Shown in pieces: positions 14,736-27,965 of a stretch of 64,000 nt of DNA (positions within the stretch are counted from its first letter, which is position 1; the number at the start of each line of letters is the position of its first letter). The DNA lies in assembly GCA_013396655.1 (NCBI GenBank), contig WBMV01006434.1:62001-126000 (forward strand), read 5' to 3'. This DNA comes from Campylorhamphus procurvoides. Lineage: Eukaryota; Chordata; Aves; Passeriformes; Dendrocolaptidae. A model generated the notes under the pieces. It saw only the letters and a list, made by a program, of their open reading frames with translations, was not told where the DNA came from and ran no database searches. A program made the position numbers and the translations under genes.

Positions 14736-14865
14736 TTCTATTCTATTCTATTCTATTCTATTCTATTCTATTCTATTCTATTCTATTCTAGTCTAGTCTA
14801 GTCTAGTCTAGTCTAGTCTATTCTAGTCTAGTCTATTCTAGTCTAGTCTAGTCTATTCTAGTCTA
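14736..14865. repeat. Pentanucleotide microsatellite (TTCTA/GTCTA), 26 units
   Basis: 130 bases of perfect 5-base period. In order: 11 TTCTA, 6 GTCTA, then TTCTA and GTCTA units mixed as 1-2-1-3-1-1. It follows directly on a CR1 tail that ends in ATTCT, which probably seeded it. The two unit types differ by one base, and the mixed distal part suggests repeated conversion or slippage. Confidence 0.97.
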
Positions 14866-17800
14866 TGTTTTAAGACAAGAATGGAAGAGAATGATCTCTT
14901 GAGTAAAATTTGCCACAAAATATGACCTGGTAATTTATATAAATGTTCTTTCTTTGCTTCTGTTCTGCTACTTTTCACACTAGGGTAAGATCTTACATAA
15001 GCATGGCCTCTTGCACTCCCATTAATTCCCAAAAGTTTTACAATCCTTGCTGATGCCAAACAGCTCAGTACTTTGCTTTCCCCAGCTTTTACTGAGTTCA
15101 GCGATAGTAGGGATGGGCACAATGCAACTGATGGCATTAATTCAAATACCATATATTCTGGTTTGTTTGTGATGCAAGCTAAAACCTCCCTGCACTTTTT
15201 GGTTGAAAGTTGCATTTTAAAACCCCAAGTGAACAGAATTTTGCACAGGAAAGAAGATATGAGGGATGAAAAACAGGACTTGAGATGTTCACATGGAAAC
15301 TGGTGCTTTCTTCTGAAAGTGAATTTAACCCTTCCTGTGAAACAAAAATCTTGCCCTGCTTAAGAATTTTGTTGATCTAGTAGTGTAGAATGTATCTGGA
15401 TAGTATCAAGTCTTGGATTCCCCTGCCAATGTAATGCTAATAGAGACCTTTTCCTAGATACCAGAGGATAAAGTGATCTTTCAACTAACTATTCCAATTG
15501 GTCTTAGCAGCTTTGAACTGGTTTAGTGGTTTTGGTAAAACATAAAGTTGTCTCAGAAATTATTGCTGCCCCTGTGGCTTATTGAGTATTTGGCGTGTAG
15601 TGAGTTATATTTCAAAGTGGTAAATTATAAATGGAACTCTCCACATGGAAAAATTCTTTGGGGAGAGATCATTAAAGGGGATTTACTGACACTTGTATTG
15701 ACTTTGATTCTCTTTGACGAACGAGTGAGGTCATGTTCATCTTCACTGTGGTTGATAAGTTAGTTTCTTCCCCCTTTCTTCTCTGTGTATTAGGAATGGA
15801 AAATTTCTGTGGTGAAACAGTGCATTAGAAGAGAGCTAAAATCAGAAAAGAAAGGGAGATTTCAAGTAGAAATTTCAAAGTTTATTTAGTGCTTTTGAAC
15901 AGGTCTCTAGCTTTCAAAAATGTTCACTAAAAGCAGTTCAGCTTAATTCTATGAAACTTGCTGGGCAGGCAGCACCTTTGAAGACAGGTCCTTGTTATAG
16001 GTGCAAAAAACTTGCAAATGCTGACCAAAATACCAAATTACCTCAGAGGCAGAATCTCTTGTGGCACAAGTATACCTTACTCTGGGACAAGCTTTAATAA
16101 ATCAGGTTGATGCTGGTTTACCACTATAAGTACACCAGTGCTCTTACTAGTACATTCACAGTTATGGAAATAATTTCATAGAAGTCAGGACAGTTCCTCC
16201 TGCATAAAACCAGTGGTGGGAAAAAATAAAAAGCCTGCTCTTTTTCTGCCATTTCGAAAGTTGTACTTGACTAAGAATATTGACATACCCCAGACTTCTC
16301 TATCCTCAGGAAATGAAACATGGTGGCTACTACCCTTCTTGCAGGAGTACCCAAGCCACACTGACGAGGTGTTGTGTGCTCAGACCCTTCTTTCTTTTTG
16401 ATGGATGGAAAGTGACAGGAAGGTGGTTTGGAGGAGAAGCCTGGTCTGGGTCTAGGGTGGTCTAGGGTGTTGTGGTAGCCCTCAGGAGGGCTACCCTGTG
16501 TACTGAGTTGGGTACAGGTCATGCTCTGTGTCAGCTCTGAACTTAATTCTGGGCAAAAGTCAGCTGTCCACCTCTGCTCGGGTTTTCCTAAGGGTAAACA
16601 CATGAATGAAGTCCAAAGACTCATGTCATATCTCACAGATGTCCTCACACATGGCCATGTAATCCCTCTCTTCCCACTGACTGCTGCAGAAGCCTAGAAA
16701 GGTCTACTGGAAAGCTCAGCCTTTTGCTCTTGGAGTGGTAAAATTCACTGTCCCCACAGCTGAGAAGCTTTGAGTGGATGCTGCCTAAACCATGTCACAG
16801 GGCTACACTCTTTCTGAATGCTAATGCACAAAGTCACCTCCTTTGCCATCACGTACATGCTTCAGGCATCCCACACCTTTACAAGGTGATTTCATTAGGA
16901 TTCCAATTAAAAACCCGGGAAGAAATATCTCCGTTGCTCTTTTCCTTGTAAATATTGTATCTTTGGTTTGCTACTGGAATTTAGAAGCTGATATCTGTGC
17001 AATTAAAGTACCAATTATACTGTTTTTCAGCTTCATTTCTCAATAAACTCCCTTACGATAGCTAATATATTAAGAAAAAAAGAGAAAGAACTGATCAGAA
17101 AAAAAAGCAGGAAATCCTCAAAGATATGATCTAACCTTTACAGGACTCAGAAAACCACTTAATACCAGCACTTGCTATAATGTGCAGCTCCATGAGGGCA
17201 ACAGCAGTATACCTGCCATAGTAATATTTTTGCCTCTTTATAATATTAATTGATTGAACTTAAAATGGCAACATCAGCATCAGCGGGACATCTTCACATC
17301 CCTGCCACGATTTTCAGTGTGTGTACAGAGCATTGCTGGTTGGAGCAGCATGTGGACAGCCTCTGGCTGGTGCAGAGCTCTGCTTGATCTCTGTGCTTGG
17401 CTTTTGTAAGCCCTAAAGTGTTTTCCCCCCATGGAACAACTCACCTTTGCTGTAATGGACACTATAACAAGCAGCCAGCATTGAATAAGGGTAATGCCAC
17501 TGTGCACTCCTGTGCCCTGCTGCAGCTGTTGGCTTCTAAACTAAAAATGACAGAGGAAAATTAATATAGTATGTATAAAGAGAAAAGCCTTTTAAAAAGC
17601 ATGAATACATATATTGCCGCCAAATAACTTTCTTTTCAACAATAAAATATTGTTTCCTCACTGGGGTTTGGTCCAAAGCCCCAGAAGATCAAGGAGAATG
17701 GTTTCTAATTCCTTCTTCAGGCTATGGATAAAGCCCTTTGAGCAAATTTTTTTACTCTCATCCATAACTCATATAAGTGATGTGTACAATCTTTGATTTT

Positions 17801-18061
17801 AAAGAAGTATTCCTTAAATTGTACTTTGTAGGAAATAAGGAGCAGGAGTTCTTCCTCTGCCTTTACACATCTAAAATGCACTCAAAGCTGGGAAGTACTG
17901 CATGTCACTGTGGGTGCAAGTGTAAAAATAGTTCAGCTGCAGGGCCAGATGCTCAGAAATGGTCATCTTGCACAGAAGGCCCAAACTGAGTAGCCAGAGC
18001 CATGAGAGGAATCCTTGGATGGCATCAGTCATAGCAGTCCCCTGGTCGCCTTAGGGCAAGA

Positions 18062-18110
18062 TATGATGGTTGTGGATCCATCCAATACGATGGTTGTGGA
18101 TCCATCCAAT
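18062..18110. repeat. Two-copy 24-base tandem duplication
   Basis: The string GATGGTTGTGGATCCATCCAAT occurs twice in succession with one or two differing bases at the junction. A small local duplication in otherwise unique sequence. Confidence 0.9.
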
Positions 18111-20570
18111 GGTTTCTAGAGGCCAACACCACATCAGTCCTTATTGATGGTCTCTTTTCCATGCCACAGATTAAGGTGGGGATTTCAGGTGCACAGAAAC
18201 AGGAGCTGAGCCCTTCTCATGAGCCTTCACTTGAAAATTTAGCCTCACATATGCCTATGCCAAATAGCCATGAATAAATGCTACTTTAACAGTGAGACTG
18301 CAAGAAGCTGCACCTGGCACCCACAAAAAGATAAATCTTTGTCATTTTCCTCATCCATTTTATCTCCTGTGACAGTATTAATCGGCCTCAAGTGGCATAT
18401 TTTATGATGGCCCTTTTTTTTATTAAGCACTAAGCAAACCCTGTATTTCTCCAGAGCACTAAGGGGCCACTGGTGTGAATCTGTCATTAACATGCTAAAG
18501 AGTTCTGCTCCAAGAATAGTGTGACCTGTTCGTTTGTATGTTAATAGAGCTCGTGTCTAGAAAGATTGCAAGGCAGTCTTGCACCAGGCACAGGCTGCTC
18601 CTGAGAACAATGCACGGAGCTCTTGTGAAACAACACCACCACCAGCACCTTCCTTCTTCTGTAACACCTCTCATTCAAACGACTTCAGGCACCCTGAAAA
18701 TGAGTTAGGTCTCACAGCAGTTCTGGGATGTTGTATCCCTGCCAATATGTTTTAGGAACTAAGAGGGTGTAGGTGGGGAAAGAGAGAGATTTGCCTGAGA
18801 CTCCATGGGAAGACAATGGGAGAGCTGTGGGTAAAAGCTGAGTCCCAGTTCATACTCATCTGAAGGCAACTTTGCTCTACACAGTGCAAAGAACACAGTG
18901 GGGTTAGAAGATCAAGAAAGAAATTTCTCAGTAATAAAATATCCACATCAGTTATTGATTTTCAGTCTGAGCTCCTGAAATCAGTTTCTTTATAAACACA
19001 CAAATAAATGTGTCCTCCTTTTCAGTGACACTGAGCACACAGCTAAATCTCAGGTTAAATTTAGGCATCTCAGTATGAATTTAGGTATTTAGGGTTCAAA
19101 CTCTTGGCAATTCAGCATCACAGGTCATGGAAACTGATTTGGTATTTTATATACAGTTGATCTGTTTGTTTGTGTTGTGGTTAAGGTGCAACATATCTAT
19201 GTTAGAATAATAGAATCATCTCACAGGACTAGGTGATGTTGCAAAGACATACTGCTGACAGGGACACAGACTGATGAGAGCAGCTCCTGATCCCATGCAG
19301 CTTCAGAGGCATCACCTGAGTGCAGGAGTGGCCAAAGTCTGTGGAAACACGGGGAAGTTTTCCTTGCATTGACCCAGGAATCCTTCTGGAAGCATAGACT
19401 CCTCCCCAGTGTGAGTGGTTGGAAACATCTCTCGTGCACTTATCCACTATAGGATTTAAATGGATATACAAGTGCACTCCTATCAGCAGTATGAAGTACT
19501 TTTGAAATAAATTCAAAGAACTCACTGCAGAGAATGCAAAAGGTTGTCTCTGCTTCTTACCCCAATTTCCTTGTCTTGTAGACAGAATGAAGGGGAAGGA
19601 TGCAAAAATCAATTGCTTTTCCTCACTGAGTTCAGATTTAAAAACAGCTCCTCAGAAAAGCTGTGAATTGCACATCCCCAGCTCAGAACTTGTTCTAGGC
19701 AGTTATTTGTGTCACACAAACAGTGTAAATGGGCTAAGTTAAATTTAGCAGGGCATGGCAGCAAAGTTCAACTTGTAGATTTGCTCTGTCCCCATGTTTG
19801 TAGGTTTTGCAACTCGAGATACCTTTGATTCTCCTTGTTGGTTATTCATGTGGACTGATAAATAGAACAGAGCAGGTGCCTGTGTACAGTGGAAAAAGGT
19901 ACTCTTTAATCAGAGTGTGTGGCTCAGCCTGGGTACGCTTGTGCACTTGCTGCTGTGCTCAGGGAGGATGGAGAGCAGACCAGAAACCAAGAGCATCTTT
20001 GCCCTGAAGAGTATTTAATCTGAGGGACAAGGAGAAACAACAAATCAAACATATAATTACTTTGCCATAGGAATAAGACAGTTTCATCTGGCCAATTACA
20101 AGGACATGGATTTAAATGAAGAATTTAGGGGGAAAAAGTAATTGCTTTACAGAAATAATGGCAGGTACCTGTGAAGAGATGCATAAAAAGACTAAAAATT
20201 ATTCATTAAGCAGGAATCAGAAGAGACCTCAAACACACACCAAGGATTTTCTTGCAGCATTCAAATGAAACCAGAAGTTGGCACTATATAATTACAAGGT
20301 TACTGTTTTAAAAATTCAGATGGAAAGTGTCTAAAACCCCTGCATAATCTGCACTTCTGGCTCTCGTCCAAGCCATGATTTAGCCATGCTGTGTAGAAAT
20401 TCTTCCTGTGTTTCTTCAAGGATTTCCTATTTTGTGCTAAGGATTAATGTTGTCTGTCACTCAACAATATATTGATTGATTTAATTTATCCAGTAAGGTA
20501 AATGTCAGAAAATGACCAGAAATATCTCTCGATAAATAAAGAATAGAGTCTAATAACAAGGAGTTTTATT

Positions 20571-20632
20571 TAAAAAAAACAAACCCACAAACAAACCCAC
20601 AAAACTCCACAACCAAACAAAAAACAAACAAG
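20571..20632. repeat. A/C-rich simple repeat (CAAAC/ACAAACCC type)
   Basis: Irregular AAAC- and CAAACCCA-like units. A related A/C-rich and purine-rich stretch follows at 20820-20896. Confidence 0.8.
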
Positions 20633-23600
20633 GGAACACAGTAATTTCCACTTGATTCCTTTCTGGGTTCAAGGAATAGGTTGAAGTTCACTTGAATTCA
20701 AGGAGGTAAAAACAACCAAATCATACTCTGCCTGTGTGGATTGAAATCCATGATGTGTAACAGTAGAGAGAAAGTTTTGAAAGCCCAAGTGATGTGAAAG
20801 AGAAAAGAAGCATCAAAGTGGGGAAAAAAAAAAGGAAAAGAAAAAGAAAGCAGAAGGAGACCCCCCCTAAAACCCCCCAAAACAAACAAACAAAACCTGT
20901 GAGAGAATGCAATATTTTGGAGACAGCTTTCTGTAAATGATTTTTTTTGAGGGGCATCTTTACTTCCATACATGTTCATGTGATGCAGAGTTCATTCAGG
21001 CTAATTCACTCACAACTGCACCCCAGCTGTAGATAACTGATCTCAGAATATTTTAAAAGATTATTTTGCTAATTACAATATCCAGAGTTCCCCATCAGCC
21101 ATGAAAGGCAATGTCACTTCAGGCCATTTGATGTATCTCAGCCTAGTGGTAAAACTAGAAATAAAATTTACTTAACCAACAGAGTCATATCAAAATCAGA
21201 AATATACTGCTAATTGCAACAACCCAATTTAGATGTGACAAATCAGCTAAGGAAAATTTGGCATCAGCTCACAAAAGCACTTATGACCTTCTTCCAAAGG
21301 GCAATGACGGAGCATTTTGGTAAAAGAATTAATGTCAGTTAGATTAGGGTTACAGGTGTCTCTGGGAATTACCTGTCAGCTGGAAGTGAAAGAGATGATA
21401 TCTATCTTACCAAAGTCCAGTGATGTAAATTTTATTGCAGGTTGCGTGAAACTGTCTCCCTAGGTACCTTTTTCCTTTTAAAACCACACATTTTTATATT
21501 ATTTAGAAAGCATGTAACTAAGCAGCCAGGTTCCCATCCTGTTTAAATGGGGATAAACCTCCAAACCCCCTCTGTGTCTCATGCACTCCAGTCTTAGAGG
21601 GTGACACAGGAGCATAGTAAGTGGGAGGGGGGAGAGGAGGGGGGAAAGGAAGAAACAGGGAATGTTTAACATTCAGAATTTGTCCACAGCTGATAATTTA
21701 TTGGAACTCATCTGTAACAAGGCCTGGCACTGATTTATAAGATGATTTGAAAAATAAATAAAAGTGATAGAAACCTGCATTTGGTTTTAATGATAGACTG
21801 TTGCAGCATGAAAAGTAAGGATATGAAACGTTGCAAGGAAATTAGATATTATGCCCTGAAGACAACTGCAGCTACCAGCCCATTAATTGTTAGATATTTA
21901 TTATTAAAAATTTCTTTTCATGAGTGACTGCAGAATATTTGCACTCTTAAAGTTGTTGAGTTCTGACATGAATGAAGCATATGAAGCTCATTTTTCCCCC
22001 ACTCTGTGTGTGTGTGTGCTTGTGTTTGTGGAGCTGACAAGGCAGCTGACCCAAGAATGTGATGAATCTTTCCTGCACAGACCCAACACACAAGTGCTGC
22101 CTCTGAATTGATACTGAAAAGCATAATGAATGTTGGGAAGCTGGTTGCTGTTCTGAATTTCAATAGCAAGGGCCTTGACAGTGCTTGGAAACAAGTCTCT
22201 CTGGAAGCAGAGAGGAACCAGCTCTGCTTCCAGTGAGTCAAACAGCATTCCCAAAGAGCTCTGACGATATGTATGGGTAGTGTATCATCTCCTGTGTGTT
22301 CCCAGAGCTGAACCAGTTACACACCAAGTGCTGCAGAAAGGAGGGGACAGGTATGTAGCAAAATCCAGCAGTGTGTGTTTGAAAAATCAAAAAGAAGGCA
22401 AGTAAAGTATCATTTCTAAAAGTGCTCTAAAGCTCTTGGCAAACTGAGCCACCGTGCCTTAAAGGTACAGAGGAAATTCAATCATATTAATTATGGAAAA
22501 AACCAAGTTCACAGACAGGCAAGACCATCTAATAAACCTCCCCACTTCTCCACCCTCAGCTCAGCAAACAGGCAGCATTGATGGCCTTTTGATGAGGCAG
22601 TATCTAAGAGAAAGAGCATGCACAGCACTGATGCCCACGAGGTAAGGCACAGACAGGGGGGTGTTTGTCTGTGATTGCCACATTGACCTGCTGAGTAACT
22701 GTGGGTGCTGACCTGCCTGGAGAAATGCAGACATTAACATGCCCTTCCCTTTGAAAGCACTTGGAGGGTAACTAAGGAAAATGGGAATTGGGCAGGGGGA
22801 GAAAACCATAATGTTTTATTATGATGTGATTGCTACATTGCATTAGTATCTAGACTCACAATTGTTGCACAAACATAAATAGAAAAGGTCACTATCTCAA
22901 TCTCAAACCTGTCTCAGAACTGACTATGAATTATTACTAGCAGTTACAATAATTAAATATGATAATAGTTTGGCCACAGAAACTTAATGGAGGAAGATCA
23001 GATTTAACATCCTTGTTACTTGGATTGTCTGAGACAAATCATGATGAGTTTGTGCAGCGTTTGAATCATAAAAAGCAACTCTTGACTTTGGTACAAGCAA
23101 GCAATATATGCATCCTTGTTCCTCTTTTCCCTTCCAAGTTGTATAAGCACTTTATCCCCATTTCTCCATCCTCAATTCATTGGAAGACTGTATCTTTAAT
23201 GCCACTTGCACTATACAAACAAGATTTTCAAAATCAGGGATATGTTCAGCTCATGGTAAATGGTATCTGGTACTTCATCCTTGGGATGTGAACATTTCTT
23301 TCTCCATAATGAAATACAACTTACAGTCTACGTTATTGGTCTTTCTTTGGAGATATTTCTGAGTTGTTTTTAATGAAGTTAAAAGCTGGGAGGGCAATAC
23401 CTCCTTTTTAGAGCACGGATTTAAAAAGAGAGGAACATTTTCTGCAGTGCACAAAAAGACAGGCAGCCATTAAAGAAGATTCACAGTTATAGGCAAATGT
23501 ATTAGTGGTAGGGTTAGCTCTTGAAATGAGAATTTATAACATGCCTTAACCTAATCCCTCATTAAGATAATTTATTCCCACCCTCAAGGTCTCACATCAC

Positions 23601-26600
23601 AGCTAGCACTAGGCAAATAATTAGTAACAAACAATTCATTTGATCAATTTCTGCTCCTCTTTTTTAATGAATTGTCAGCCGATGCAGCACAATTTTCTCA
23701 AATATATTTATAATTCAACATTATTTTCCAATTTTTGTGGTGCACTTGTAGTCTGTTGTTTACCCAGGAAGAGTTGGGTGCTCAATGGCAGCTGGTCAAG
23801 GCATTTGTAGAAGTTACATGCCATAATTGTGTTCTTTGTCTGCAAGCTGGGACGTAGGGGTCAGCTTTATTTGATGAATACTCAGGCTTACAAGATTTTA
23901 ATACTATTTCTCCGAAATAAAGCTGAGTCCATGAACATTTTAATCCATAAATTACAGTTTATGATGAGAGTTCTTTGCTTTGAGGTCACATTGCCCATGA
24001 AACTCACAGCTCCCTTTGTATTTAGGTGGGAAAGGGACCTACTTCCACCCTGCTGCTGTGAGGGACCATTCTGGCATAGAGAGAGTTGCAAGCCTATGTG
24101 CTAATTAAGGTAGCCTTGGGAAGTTACTGCATCAGAAGCATTTCCTGATGAATCTCCTGGAAGTATCCAAACACTTGCTGAAGTACTGACTGAGCTCCTT
24201 GCTCATCAGCCCTTCTGCCTGCTGAGGAGAAACCTGTGGGAGTCTGGTTAGTAAATGTGGCATCCAGAGGACTGAAAGGTTGTGAAATGAATTGGGGTCT
24301 CTGACACAGCCCCATCTGGGCCACCACAACAGCCCTAGAAGGTATTTTCAAACTACATTTAGATCAGCCGGAATGAGAGCACTCATCAAGCTAATGAAAT
24401 TCTTATATCTGTGTTAGCTGATGGGAATAAAGTCATGCAGTGCTGTTTGCTAAACCAGCAGCATCAAGCCACTAAGTGCAACCTCTAAAACAAAGGGAGA
24501 GAAAGACAGAGGTTATGGAGAAAGGCAGCAGGCCCACATTAGAGTCACCCTGCTCAGCATCTCTGTGTCAGCCATCCTCTCTTCTTTTTCTCTGAAATGG
24601 GGAGAAATGTGTTGTCATTTTTCACCTATAGCTGAATGCCTGTTGATTGAATTTGGTTTCCACGACAAGGGTGAGTTGGTATCACAAGGCTTTTTGGGAA
24701 CCAGCAAGGCAGAGGTGAGTGTGTGTTACCCCAACACAAATAGGTGGTTCAAATGATCTGGCTAAACCAAATACTGTGACTCCAGAAAGTTCAGTTAAAC
24801 TTATGAGACCACAGAGAATGTAACTAAAGCCTCCCAGTCTCACCTCAACCCTGCAGGGATGCAAAGCTGTAACTATTCAGTGATAGACAGGCATTTCAGC
24901 TCTTCAAATTAAGCACTTTTAGAAGAATGCTGTACATTTTTCCTTCAGTGTTTTATCCTTTGCATGCCTGGATGCAGGGCAGAGAAAAGGTGTGGGGTAT
25001 TTAGAATGGGGAGGATTGATGGGTGGGTAAAGTGACAGACTACTCTTCTGGTTGGGGATAATTACAACATCCCCACAATATTTATATTCTGTGCATTATG
25101 TTATCAAAATGTGAACAATTTTAACTTTTCTCAATACTTTTCTTATGATAAACTACTAAAAATCTGTTACATGAATGATGCCTGAGTGTTCTGAGTGCCT
25201 ATCATCCAGGATTTTAGGCATCATTAATGCCAATTAAGAAACTCTACTAAAATATGAACACTCAATATTCCTAATGAAGACACCATTAAAAATATAAAAA
25301 ACCCCTACACACATATCTACTCCAAAAAATATCTAGACCAAAATCAGAGAAAAAAAAGTAAGGATTTTGACAATTTGTTCCCCATTCACTTGCTGCTTTA
25401 GAGGACTTTCAGAGTGGCAAGATCTCAAAAGGGTAGGTAAACCAAGTGTTAGTTATTCCAAAGCCAAAACAAATGACTATACATGAGTTAAGAGTGCTAG
25501 GACTCTCTCAAAGGCTCACAGCCCCACGTTGCTGCCTCAGCTCTTTTTCTGTTGCTGCTTTACAACATCCATGGGCAGAAAAATTCAGCTTTTTGTGAGA
25601 AATAACAGAGGTAATGGATGTACTGCCAGGCCTCCCTGCTGTGGCAATTCAGAGAGGATGATGCGTTATGCACCATCTTATTTGCTGTTGTGATGAGCTT
25701 CAGACATGTACCATTATTTACTACATGATGCTGAGAAAATAATGCAGGTTCCCAATTCTACTGAAGAGAGATTAAAATAATAGAGATGAACACAGAGGAG
25801 AAGAGATGCAGACAGTTCTTATTGTGAGCCTCAATAAAGAAACTAAACAGACTCGATAAAAGCTTAACATTGAAAATGATTTATGAAGAATCTCCCACCT
25901 CACAGAATTTTAATTACGAAAAACAAAAAAAAAATTAAAATAAAATCAGCCTAAAATTCCCAAGCTGTGCAAAACACAAATATCCACACTTTCAAAAAGT
26001 CCACATTTTAACACTGTAAGTTACAAGCAAAAAGAGAATAGTTAACAGCTCCAGAAGACGAAATTTGGCAGATTAAAGAAATCACACGCTAAATCACATG
26101 CAGCTCCCTCCAGCCACCTGCATACCTGCCAAAGCTGGCTCACTCATTTTCAATTTGGCACAACTGTTCTCATATTTGAACACCTGCAATGAAGATGACT
26201 GACAGGTGCCATCCTTTTTCCAGCCATACCTGAAAAGGTGTCTTTGCCCATCAACCAACATGTACATTAAGATTAATCTGTCTCCACAGTGGATCTCCAC
26301 AGAAGAGAAGCTCTGCACAGAGAGGGGCAGTCTAGTGCTCCTCTGTGGGGATGGAATTTGGTGTTTTCAGAACAGTAGTTAAGGCTCAACAGGGTTTTGT
26401 CTTCTATTCCTTTGAAAAATCCCTGTCCCAAGCCTTAGTCTGATTACTGAAACCTGATTTTTATCTGTCACATCCAACATTAATGAAAACATAGGACAGC
26501 CAAGAATTAAGGCTACTGCTCTCCGACACATCTTGATTTTCATTTCTTTCTTTATCCTAACAATGCAGAGACATAATCTGGTAGAACATTGCACTTTTCC

Positions 26601-27450
26601 TATACACCTGTTCTCCATACGAATTTTGCTCTCAGTAGGAAGAAAGCTAGTGCTCTTAACTACTGGCATTTCTATTTAGAAGCCAAACCATGTATCATTT
26701 GTACACAATCTATGCTTCAGCTTCTTGTAAAAAAACCCCATGAGTTCTTATCTGTGAAAGAACAGATTATATTGAAGTTGTGTTGCAGTGCAAAATTTAC
26801 CAGGTCTAAGATGGTCTATTCAACCAGCCTTTACCTATTTGCCTGTGGAGCCAAAAGCTTTGGGCAATAACTGGTCTCACCCCTGGCAAGCATGCAAGGC
26901 TGATTGCTTAATCTCAGGCTGCTTTAATCCCAGGAAAGATGAAGTCTGCAAACCGGGTTTATAGAACCAGGCATGACTTATTTATTAAGGATAAGGAGTC
27001 CAGGGAAATCAGGTGTGACCCATAGTAAGGATTAGCTACTTTTAAATCAGTTCTTATCTACATAGTTACACAGAATTTGTTCTCTTTTATGTATTTCCTA
27101 ATAGCAAGAATACAGTCTTGATTTGAAGAGGCCAAGCACTCACATTTAGGTTTTGTCTATTAGCAGCACTGCAGAGGACAGTGGAAACTAGGTATACAAT
27201 ACTATCAGCTGTTAGCTTGAACAGCTTATTAAGGGCAATTTTTAGTGTCTTTCTCACTAAAATGATTTTCCAGTACCAAAATTTGGATAGTACATAAAAT
27301 AAACAATCCTAACTTTAGGCTACATCAACAAAAGATTAAAGGCATGTTAAAGCCTAAAGAGCTTAAATTCTGCTTGTCACTGCCTGAAGCCTCTATGAAC
27401 TCTTCTTTATGCATTAAAGCCTTCCAGGGGCCTCAAATCCTCTTTGAGGA

Positions 27451-27965
27451 CATAGAGTCATTGAATAGTCTGGTTTAGAAGGGGCCTTTAAAGGTCACCT
27501 ACTCTAACATCCCCTGCAATGAGTAGGAACATCCTCAATTAGATCACGTTGTCCAGAGACCTCTCAAACATGACCTTGAAAGTTTCCAGGGATGGGGCAT
27601 CCACCACCTCACTGGGCAACCTGTTCCAGTGTTTTGCCACTCTCAGTGTAAGCAATTTCTTCCTGATACCCAATCTAAGTCCACCCTCTCTTAATTTAAA
27701 ACCATTACCCCTTTTCTTATTGCAAGTCCCTGGTAAACAGTTTTTCCTCTTGTTTCTTGTACACCGATTTTAGGGACCCAAAGGCTGCAATCCAGAGCCT
27801 TCTCTTCTCTGGACTGAACAACCCCAGCTCACTCAGATTACCCTCACAGGAGAGGTGCTCCAGTCTCCTGATCATCTTTGTTGGGCTCTTCTGGACTTGT
27901 TCCAAATCCACATCCTTCCTGTGCTGGGGACATCCCGTGCTGGATGCAGTACTCCATGTCCACAA
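27451..27965 (-). mobile_element. CR1 LINE, 5'-truncated copy
   Basis: The plus strand shows the antisense 3' end (AGAGTCATTGAATAGTCTGG, AAGGGGCCTTTAAAGGTCACC) and GGATGGGGCATCCACCACCT. The minus strand reads KMIRRLEHLSCEGNLSELGL, then FSPEKRRL, the CR1 ORF2 C-terminus. Moderately diverged. Confidence 0.92.

Larger units (their letters stand above)
14866..27450. other. Intergenic, no gene recognised
   Basis: 12.6 kb with no recognisable exon or large mobile element. Contains the small repeats listed separately, a short TG run near 22005-22019, and AT-rich stretches (for example 23530-23720) that resemble conserved non-coding elements in composition only. Confidence 0.7.

Noticed and set aside
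14736..14865. Possible CRISPR-like array
   Set aside because: The unit is 5 bases without spacers, in a vertebrate genome; it is a microsatellite.
19200..19240. ATAATAGAATCATCTCACAGG, resembling the antisense CR1 terminus
   Set aside because: The match stops after about a dozen bases and the following sequence is unrelated.
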